Assembly (NCBI GenBank): GCA_947303535.1
Contig: CAMYYQ010000112.1
Span: 1 to 5,370, forward strand
DNA: 5,370 nucleotides
Source: an uncultured Ruminococcus sp.
GTDB lineage: Bacteria > Bacillota_A > Clostridia > Oscillospirales > Ruminococcaceae
Reading direction: 5' to 3'
The number at the start of each line of letters is the position of its first letter. Position 1 is the stretch's first letter. The notes under the pieces were generated by a model, which was not told the DNA's origin, did not search any database, and saw only the letters and a program-made list of their open reading frames with translations. A program made the position numbers and the translations under genes. Of this stretch, positions 1 to 4,761 are shown piece after piece.

Positions 1-1374
1 GTTCTGGAGAAGTTCACCAACGCTGCGGATACGTCTGTTTCCCAGGTGGTCGATATCATCAACAGTACCAACGCCCTCACAAAGGTTGAGGAAGTAGCTG
101 ATAGAAGCCTTGATATCATCAAGAGTGATATACTTAGGAGAAAGCTCATCAGCCTTCTTCTTGATAGTTTCCTCAAGCTCGTCAGCATCAGCGGCATTGT
201 CGATGATGTCCTTGAGGACGTTGAAGGATACCTTCTCGTTGATGCCGTACTTCTCAGCATCAAAGTCAACATAGCCCTTGATGTCTACCATACCGTTACC
301 GATGACCTTTACAGTCTTTTCCACCATACGGATAGAAGTCTCTCCGCGGTCGTCGGTATAGTATTCCTTGGCTTCAACAGTTACGAATGCGCTGTATACA
401 CCTGCCTGCTCGATCTCGCAAGCCTTGTCGTAGGTAAGTGTCTCACCTGCGTCTGCGAGTATCTCACCTGTCATCTCGTTGATGATAGGCTCAGCAAGAG
501 TTCTGCCCGAAAGTCTTGAAGCGATACCCAGCTTCTTGTTGTACTTATACCTACCGAAACGGCAGAGGTCATATCTCTTAGCCTCGAAGAAGAGGTTATT
601 GAGATGGCTTACTGCACTTTCTACCGTAGGAGGCTCACCCGGACGGAGCTTCTTGTATACGTCGATAAGGGCGTCAGAGCGGTTCTTTGTCTGATCCTTC
701 TGGAGGATAGTCTGTCTGAGACGCTCATCGTCGCCGAATATCTCGAATATCTCTTCATCTGTACCCTCTTCGCCGAGAGCTCTGATGAAAGTAGTGAGCG
801 GTATTTTTCTGTTTTTATCTATACGAACGTAAACAACGTCGTTTGAATCCTGTTCATACTCCAGCCACGCACCGCGGTTAGGGATTATCTGTGAGCTGAA
901 GAGGTCCTTACCTGTCTTATCCTTTGTGAATGAGTAGTAAACACCCGGTGAACGAACGAGCTGAGATACGATAACACGCTCGGCACCGTTTATAACGAAG
1001 GTACCGCTGTCGGTCATAAGGGGAAAGTCACCCATATATATCTCGCTTTCGCTGACAGCACCCGTTTCCTTGTTTGCAAGTGTAGCGGTAGCTCTCATAG
1101 CGACCTGATAGGTAGCTCCTCTTGATTTACATTCTGCAAGAGAATACTTGGGAGTGTCGTCAAATCTGTAGTCCTTGAAGTTGAGGACGAGATTGCCGTT
1201 GTAATCGGTGATGGCGGTCATCTCGCGGAATACCTCGCGAAGACCTTCCTCCTTGAACCACTTATACGAGTTCTTCTGCACCTCGATAAGGTTCGGCATC
1301 TCCAGAGGCTCGGTAATCTTACCGAAGCTCATTCTGACATTCTTTCCCAGCTGCTTAGGTGTAACATTCACCAT
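1..1374 (-). CDS. rpoB: DNA-directed RNA polymerase subunit beta, N-terminal 458 codons (partial)
   Basis: Encodes the N-terminal part of the beta subunit of core RNA polymerase, which with beta-prime forms the catalytic cleft that makes all cellular RNA. I translated the whole stretch on the minus strand and it is open from ATG at 1372-1374 to position 1 without stop or frameshift. The N-terminus reads MVNVTPKQLGKNVRMSFGKI, followed by the family block EMPNLIEVQKNSY. Later landmarks are NGAERVIVSQLVRSPGVY at residues 129-146 (protrusion), the KRYDLCRFGRYKYNKKLG block at about 266-283, and DHLGNRRIRSVGELLQN at the cut end. The protrusion and lobe are present; the rifampicin-binding cluster and catalytic domains lie beyond the left edge. 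Firmicutes RpoB is usually about 1200 residues, so roughly a third is here. The start is fixed by AAGGAGGTT at 1381-1389, 8 nt upstream. It has its own consensus promoter and is not directly preceded by rplL. rpoC is expected next, outside the window. Confidence 0.98.
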   Translation of the reverse strand, partial: MVNVTPKQLGKNVRMSFGKITEPLEMPNLIEVQKNSYKWFKEEGLREVFREMTAITDYNGNLVLNFKDYRFDDTPKYSLAECKSRGATYQVAMRATATLANKETGAVSESEIYMGDFPLMTDSGTFVINGAERVIVSQLVRSPGVYYSFTKDKTGKDLFSSQIIPNRGAWLEYEQDSNDVVYVRIDKNRKIPLTTFIRALGEEGTDEEIFEIFGDDERLRQTILQKDQTKNRSDALIDVYKKLRPGEPPTVESAVSHLNNLFFEAKRYDLCRFGRYKYNKKLGIASRLSGRTLAEPIINEMTGEILADAGETLTYDKACEIEQAGVYSAFVTVEAKEYYTDDRGETSIRMVEKTVKVIGNGMVDIKGYVDFDAEKYGINEKVSFNVLKDIIDNAADADELEETIKKKADELSPKYITLDDIKASISYFLNLCEGVGTVDDIDHLGNRRIRSVGELLQN

Positions 1375-1380
1375 AGGCGG

Positions 1381-1389
1381 AACCTCCTT
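1381..1389 (-). promoter_or_regulatory. rpoB ribosome binding site
   Basis: On the minus strand this reads AAGGAGGTT, a nearly full match to the anti-Shine-Dalgarno sequence, with 8 nt between GGAGG and the ATG at 1374. It decides the rpoB start codon. Confidence 0.9.
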
Positions 1390-1400
1390 GTATTTTTTTA

Positions 1401-1435
1401 CTGCCGTTCGTAAGCGTCCGGCGCATGAGCGGCAG
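1401..1435 (-). promoter_or_regulatory. stem-loop in the rpoB leader
   Basis: The arms CTGCCG (1430-1435 on the minus strand) and CGGCAG (1401-1406) pair perfectly over 6 bp. A second short GCG/CGC stem (1422-1424 with 1414-1416) lies inside the loop. On the minus strand the structure ends 11 nt before the ribosome binding site and is followed by TAAAAAAATAC, so it is not an intrinsic terminator in the rpoB direction. It could stabilise the leader or influence initiation; no known regulatory RNA family is recognised. The function is inference. Confidence 0.4.
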
Positions 1436-1483
1436 AAATTATTGTTTGTTATCGTATCCTATGAAAATTTTTTCGCAAAACTA

Positions 1484-1513
1484 TTGACAAGCCTGTGCAT
1501 AATGTGCTATAAT
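1484..1513 (+). promoter_or_regulatory. consensus sigma-A promoter on the plus strand, facing rpoB
   Basis: TTGACA at 1484-1489 and TATAAT at 1508-1513 are both perfect, with an 18-bp spacer. TGTGC precedes the -10 and matches the Gram-positive extended -10 motif (TRTGn). Transcription should start at about 1519-1521 and run rightward. The 12 bases ATGTGCTATAAT recur exactly in the regulator-gene promoter at 3545-3556 on the minus strand, which supports this being a native promoter form. No plus-strand gene follows; the next signal is the intrinsic terminator at 1612-1645. Confidence 0.75.
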
Positions 1514-1557
1514 ATCTTGCAAAATAGCGATACTATTCCATATTGATACATTATTAC

Positions 1558-1586
1558 ATTATAATACAGTTCCTGTCCAATGTCAA
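1558..1586 (-). promoter_or_regulatory. rpoB promoter, perfect sigma-A consensus
   Basis: On the minus strand TTGACA (1581-1586) and TATAAT (1558-1563) are separated by exactly 17 bp, the optimal arrangement. Initiation is expected near 1550-1552, giving a leader of roughly 175 nt before the rpoB ATG. It indicates that rpoB is transcribed strongly from its own promoter. The promoter lies inside the span of the opposing candidate RNA. Confidence 0.88.
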
Positions 1587-1611
1587 GGGACTATGAAAAG
1601 ATTTATCGAAA

Positions 1612-1645
1612 GCACCTGTTTTCACAAAAAACAGGTGCCTTTTTT
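1612..1645 (+). terminator. intrinsic terminator on the plus strand
   Basis: The arms GCACCTGTTTT (1612-1622) and AAAACAGGTGC (1628-1638) pair over 11 bp around the 5-nt loop CACAA, and a C plus six T residues follow at 1639-1645. On the minus strand the same hairpin is followed only by TTTCGATAAA, a poor U-tract, so it is oriented mainly for plus-strand transcripts. No annotated plus-strand gene ends here, which is the reason for proposing the short RNA. It might also act as a weak back-up terminator for the TraB-family gene. Confidence 0.8.
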
Positions 1646-1682
1646 GTGCATTTTTGTCTTTTCACTGACAGCCGTTTTACAT

Positions 1683-1722
1683 AAAAAACAGAGCCGAGGA
1701 CTTTTTACAAGTTCTCAGCTCT
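1683..1722 (-). terminator. intrinsic terminator of the TraB-family gene
   Basis: On the minus strand AGAGCTGAG (1714-1722) pairs with CTCGGCTCT (1690-1698) over 9 bp with one G-U pair. Four further pairs (ACTT/AAGT) are possible beyond one mismatch, and G plus TTTTTT follow at 1683-1689. The hairpin starts 9 nt after the stop codon of the TraB-family gene. This isolates that unit from rpoB. Confidence 0.85.
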
Positions 1723-1731
1723 TAATTTTTA

Positions 1732-2808
1732 TCATGCAGCATCTACTCTTTCAACGATATAGCCTTTTTCTTTCAGTATATCGTCAACACCCTTGTCGCC
1801 TGCAAAATGCGCACTTCCCACCATGAAGAAGTAATTATTGCCGTTTTTGAGGTATTCCACAGCCTTTTCAGCCATTCCCTCATTGCGCTTATAGAGGATA
1901 ATGTCCATATAGTCGGCATAATCATCTTCAATGTCCTCAGGCATATCCTCATCTTCTTCCTCTTCCGTGAGATCATCTACATTGCCCGAAGCCCATGCAT
2001 CGTACATCTTTGCAAACTGCTTAGTATACTCCTTTGCATCATCAGCTTTGTCTATAGTCTCGGATATCATGTAATCCGAAAGTTCATCAGAAAGAGATGT
2101 TATAACGCTTGCCTGTATATCCAGTGTCTCTATATCAACGACCTTTTTGCCGTCCTCATTTGCCATAGTTATGAATCTTGAATCAACGCCTGCTTCATCA
2201 ACATTCCCGATATTAAGAATGCTGACCGACTCTACCTGCGTAGCCCAGAAGCCTGCACTGTAGGTGTCGAACATAGGGCTGTACATTCCCTTTGCGGAAA
2301 GATAACCCTTCATTTTCTCATAAGTCTCTTCCGAAATATGATCCTTTACTGTAGTGCCGTCTGTATAGACCAGTTTTTGATAGAATTCCTGAAGCTGCTC
2401 CATATCCCCCATAAGCTTATTTATATCTACCTCGACCGCTACTCCCTCACTTTTGTTGTAAACGTCCATGATGTAATCGGGAAGCGGGAAGGTTTTGTCT
2501 GTGACCACATGAACAGTTCCAAGCATATATAGTTCATTGCCTGTGGCAGGGTCGGTCACTTTCCACATAGCAGGAGTAACGTCCGTTACCGAGATATAAT
2601 CGTTTATATCCGTTTTTTCATCTGTTGCCGTCACTGTAGTCTGCTCTGCTGTTTCTGTCTCAGCCTCAGTCGTCATTTCCTCAGTCTGTACAGCAACAGT
2701 AGTTGTTTCCTGCTCCTTTTTGCTGTCAGTATTTTTCTTTGCGCATGAAAACGAGCCGACAGCGCATAATAATGCAGCTGCGGCTGCGATAACACGATCA
2801 GTTTTCAT
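1732..2808 (-). CDS. TraB/GumN (TIKI-like) family protein, putative secreted lipoprotein
   Basis: A 358-residue protein with the two diagnostic GxxH motifs of the TraB/PrgY/GumN superfamily: GTVH at 97-100 inside LYMLGTVHVV, and GSAH at 331-334 inside FFMVGSAHFAGDKG. Family landmarks between them are VEVD (125-128), GVDSRF (207-212), DIETLDIQ (225-232) and a YKRNEGMA block (306-313). The superfamily is related to TIKI metal-dependent proteases and the motif His residues are thought to bind metal; no substrate can be assigned. The N-terminus has a signal peptide (KTDR, then a hydrophobic run 6-20) ending in SFSC with Cys22 as the likely lipidation site, although the -3 residue is Ser rather than the usual Leu. 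A Thr/Glu-rich linker (about 28-66) follows, as in surface lipoproteins. Residues 278-299 are extremely acidic. AAAGGA lies about 10 nt upstream of ATG. It starts 26 bp after a GntR-family gene and is probably cotranscribed with it. Confidence 0.87.
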   Translation of the reverse strand: MKTDRVIAAAAALLCAVGSFSCAKKNTDSKKEQETTTVAVQTEEMTTEAETETAEQTTVTATDEKTDINDYISVTDVTPAMWKVTDPATGNELYMLGTVHVVTDKTFPLPDYIMDVYNKSEGVAVEVDINKLMGDMEQLQEFYQKLVYTDGTTVKDHISEETYEKMKGYLSAKGMYSPMFDTYSAGFWATQVESVSILNIGNVDEAGVDSRFITMANEDGKKVVDIETLDIQASVITSLSDELSDYMISETIDKADDAKEYTKQFAKMYDAWASGNVDDLTEEEEDEDMPEDIEDDYADYMDIILYKRNEGMAEKAVEYLKNGNNYFFMVGSAHFAGDKGVDDILKEKGYIVERVDAA

Positions 2809-2834
2809 AAAAAAATAATCCTTTCGCTTTTACA

Positions 2835-3503
2835 TTAAAAGCCATCATCAATAAGGTCATAGTGAGCATCTATAGCCTTCAGACAGAATTCCGTATCACT
2901 TGTTATAATGCCCTGAACCATTTTTTCATGACATTCCTGAAGCTTCATCTGCATACTGTGATCGGCAGTTACCAGAAAATCATCTATCCACCTCATATAT
3001 ACCTCTGATACAGCATTCATGAAAGTTATCCAGAAGCTGTTTTCGGTAGCATAAATAAGCGAATAGTGAAAGTCTCTGTCTGCAAGAGAATTCTCACTTG
3101 TGCCCTCAGACTCCTTGAGTCTGTTGAGAGCAGCAACTATATTCAGCTTGTGCTCATTGCTGCAGCCTCTTCCGATAAGATAGCTGCAAACAGTCTTTTC
3201 CATGCTTCTTCTGAAAGAACAGATCTCTTCTTTTGTAGTTCTGTTCATAAGCAGCATTACGTCCATAGCCTTAGCGATAGACTCCGAGATATTATCGGTA
3301 AGATAATTTCCTGAGCCCTGCTTTCCATTGACAATCCCAAGTATTTCAAGACCTCTGAGTGCCTCTCTGACAGTGTTTCTGCTGATCCCGAGCTTTTCCG
3401 AGATACTGCGTTCAGTTGGCAGCTTGTCCCCTACCTGCAGCATTCCGCCTCTGATAAGGTCAAGTATATAGTCGATCGTCTTGCGGTATTCACTGTTCCC
3501 CAT
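2835..3503 (-). CDS. GntR-family transcriptional regulator, FadR (FCD) subfamily
   Basis: A 222-residue cytoplasmic DNA-binding regulator of normal FadR-subfamily length. Residues 1-70 form the winged helix: YRKTIDYILDLIRGGMLQVG, then the signature DKLPTERSISEKLGISRNTV and REALRGLEILGIV, with the wing at KQGSGNYL. Residues about 90-220 form the all-helical FCD effector domain. Its likely metal ligands are Asp142 and His146 (DRDFH), His192 (ECHEKM) and His214 (AIDAHYDL). FCD regulators usually sense small carboxylates or sugar acids, but the ligand here cannot be read from the sequence. The start is supported by AAGGAGG just upstream, with a short gap to ATG. A near-consensus promoter and an inverted repeat precede it, and the TraB-family gene follows after 26 bp. 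That layout suggests an autoregulated two-gene unit, which is inference. Confidence 0.92.
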   Translation of the reverse strand: MGNSEYRKTIDYILDLIRGGMLQVGDKLPTERSISEKLGISRNTVREALRGLEILGIVNGKQGSGNYLTDNISESIAKAMDVMLLMNRTTKEEICSFRRSMEKTVCSYLIGRGCSNEHKLNIVAALNRLKESEGTSENSLADRDFHYSLIYATENSFWITFMNAVSEVYMRWIDDFLVTADHSMQMKLQECHEKMVQGIITSDTEFCLKAIDAHYDLIDDGF

Positions 3504-3544
3504 AGCTCCTCCTTATATAAATATAATAATAAAGGTATATAAAA

Positions 3545-3573
3545 ATTATAGCACATCTTTTAAAGCAAGTCAA
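3545..3573 (-). promoter_or_regulatory. promoter of the GntR regulator / TraB-family unit
   Basis: On the minus strand TTGACT (3568-3573) and TATAAT (3545-3550) are separated by 17 bp, with TGTGC immediately before the -10 as a Gram-positive extended -10. Initiation is expected about 7 nt downstream, near 3538, giving a short AT-rich leader of about 35 nt to the ATG at 3503. No other promoter is evident in the 26-bp gap before the TraB-family gene, so this probably serves both genes. Confidence 0.85.
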
Positions 3574-3579
3574 CAGCGT

Positions 3580-3593
3580 AAATGTAAACATTT
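3580..3593. promoter_or_regulatory. inverted repeat upstream of the regulator promoter, candidate operator
   Basis: AAATGT, two central A residues, then ACATTT form a 6+2+6 perfect inverted repeat, 6 bp upstream of the -35 box of the GntR regulator gene. The core GTAAAC resembles the GT..AC core described for FadR-subfamily operators, with one mismatch to the usual consensus. It is AT-rich and could arise by chance, so autoregulation through it is only a hypothesis. Confidence 0.35.
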
Positions 3594-3720
3594 TCCGATT
3601 CCCCTAATATCGGCGCATTCACATTAAAAGTCTATATACATCAAATCAAAGGATTTTTCCTTGAAAATCTCCTGCCGATCCATCGCATATATACATTTAA
3701 TATGAGTATCAAATCCATTA

Positions 3721-3745
3721 CGCCCCCGCGTTATCGGCAGGGGCG
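3721..3745 (-). terminator. GC-rich hairpin after ppk2, lacking a U-tract
   Basis: On the minus strand CGCCCCTGC (3737-3745) pairs with GCGGGGGCG (3721-3729) over 9 bp with one G-U pair, around a 7-nt loop. It begins 6 nt after the ppk2 stop codon. It is followed by TAATGGATTT, so it is not a classical intrinsic terminator. It may be a factor-dependent or weak terminator, or a 3'-end stabilising structure. The rest of the gap up to 3594 shows no gene or further convincing signal. Confidence 0.5.
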
Positions 3746-3751
3746 AGATCA

Positions 3752-4708
3752 TCACTTCTTGCTCTTTTTCTTTGTCTTTTTTTCAGGCTTCTTTTCGGCT
3801 TTTTCCGACTTTTTCTCTGCTTTTCCGCTTTCGTATTCAGCCATAGCCTCTGCGAGCACCTTTCTGCACTCAGGCAGCTTTTCCTTTTCCTCATCGGGAA
3901 GTTCAGGATATTCGGGCTTGCATGACTTCAAAGCGTCAAGGAGTATCTCAGTTACCAGATATCTTGTATACCACCTCTGATCGCCGGGAAGCACATACCA
4001 CGGCGACTCCTTTGTGGAGGTCTTGTTTATAACATCGTTGAAGCATTTGAGATATGCGTCGTATTTGTCCCTTACTTTAAGATCATCGGCGCGGAATTTC
4101 CAGTTTTTCTCAGGAAGCTCGATACGTTCAAGGAGCTGTGCTGTCTGTTCCTCTTTTGAAACATGAAGGAATATCTTAACAACGCGGTAACTGTTCTCAT
4201 AGAGATACTTCTCGAAGTTATTCACCTGCTCATATCTCTTCTCAAAGAAATCCTTCTTTGAGTCATCGAGTATCCTGTCCGACATATGATAGCCTTTCCA
4301 TATATCCTCTGCCTGTACGGTAACAAGGTCCTCGTAATGGCTTCTGTTGAATATGGCTATCTCGCCTCTGCGCGGAATATTCTGATGTATGCGCCAGAGA
4401 TAGTCGTGAGCCAGTTCATCGGCAGTAGGAGCTTTGTAGTAATGCACCTTTACTCCCTGAGGATTGATACCGCTGAAAACGTTCTTTATAGTGGAATCCT
4501 TTCCTGAAGCGTCCAGCGCCTGAATAACGATGATAAGTCCTTCTCTTGCATCTGCATAGAACTTGTCCTGCAATGCAGCAAGCTCAAGCTTGTTTTCCTC
4601 ATATTTTTTTATGATCTCTTCCTTATCGACATTATCCTCTTTGCTGTTTGTGGGGAGTTTCCGAATATCGGTCTTTTTACTGCCGATGATGTACTTTTCC
4701 GCCTTCAT
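3752..4708 (-). CDS. ppk2: polyphosphate kinase 2 family protein, class III-like
   Basis: A cytoplasmic P-loop enzyme that transfers phosphate between polyphosphate and nucleotides; class III members phosphorylate AMP and ADP. Residues 1-50 are a charged helical N-terminus. Walker A is QALDASGKDSTIK at 63-75, followed by SGINPQGVKV (79-88), KAPTADELAHDYLWR (92-106) and the Walker B-like IAIFNRSHYEDLV at 117-129. Lid and C-terminal blocks include KNWKFRADD (201-209) and WYVLPGDQRWYTR (237-249). These match the class III pattern as I know it; the substrate class needs an alignment. The length of 318 is somewhat longer than the core because residues 296-318 form a low-complexity tail with 13 Lys and 4 Glu. 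The start is supported by GGAGG 8 nt upstream. It lies 53 bp after a DUF4003-like gene, with no terminator or convincing promoter between, so cotranscription is plausible. Confidence 0.93.
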   Translation of the reverse strand: MKAEKYIIGSKKTDIRKLPTNSKEDNVDKEEIIKKYEENKLELAALQDKFYADAREGLIIVIQALDASGKDSTIKNVFSGINPQGVKVHYYKAPTADELAHDYLWRIHQNIPRRGEIAIFNRSHYEDLVTVQAEDIWKGYHMSDRILDDSKKDFFEKRYEQVNNFEKYLYENSYRVVKIFLHVSKEEQTAQLLERIELPEKNWKFRADDLKVRDKYDAYLKCFNDVINKTSTKESPWYVLPGDQRWYTRYLVTEILLDALKSCKPEYPELPDEEKEKLPECRKVLAEAMAEYESGKAEKKSEKAEKKPEKKTKKKSKK

Positions 4709-4761
4709 TGTAATTACCTCCGTTCATTTATGGGATCATTGCGTTATTTATATTGTATATA

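Larger units (their letters stand above)
1519..1645 (+). ncRNA. candidate short RNA of about 125 nt, opposed to the rpoB promoter
   Basis: The span is bounded by a perfect-consensus extended promoter (1484-1513) and a strong intrinsic terminator (1612-1645) on the same strand, with no credible coding sequence between. The RNA would be AU-rich. It has a possible small 5' hairpin (AATAG/CTATT, 1523-1527 with 1533-1537) and a second weak stem (1568-1573 with 1587-1592, one G-U pair) before the terminator stem. It runs through the rpoB -10 and -35 in the opposite direction and overlaps about the first 30 nt of the predicted rpoB leader. A plus-strand ATG at 1593 has a GGGA only 2 nt upstream and its frame reads through the terminator, so a peptide is unlikely. 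I do not recognise an RNA family. The transcript is inferred from its signals only. Confidence 0.5.

Noticed and set aside
46..519. Plus-strand open frame of 157 codons
   Set aside because: It lies entirely antisense to rpoB, which translates cleanly with family motifs on the other strand. It has no ribosome binding site or recognisable domain.
1208..1546. Plus-strand open frame of 112 codons crossing the rpoB start and leader
   Set aside because: It covers the rpoB 5' end, ribosome binding site and plus-strand promoter, has no homology signal, and its composition is that of an antisense shadow.
1593..1826. Plus-strand frame starting MKRFIESTC, a possible small protein from the opposing promoter
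   Set aside because: The frame reads through the intrinsic terminator at 1612-1645, and the purine-rich GGGA is only 2 nt from the ATG. A peptide product is unlikely.
1807..2181. Plus-strand hydrophobic frame of 124 codons resembling a membrane protein
   Set aside because: Its hydrophobicity comes from reading opposite the acidic codons of the TraB-family gene, which has two GxxH motifs and a signal peptide on the other strand.
3643..3666. Small AGGATTTTTCCT hairpin between ppk2 and the regulator gene
   Set aside because: The stem is short and bulged, with no U-tract on either strand; likely chance in AT-rich DNA.
3702..3980. Plus-strand Phe/Ser-rich frame of 92 codons
   Set aside because: It is the complement of the Lys/Glu-rich ppk2 tail and has no supporting promoter or ribosome binding site.
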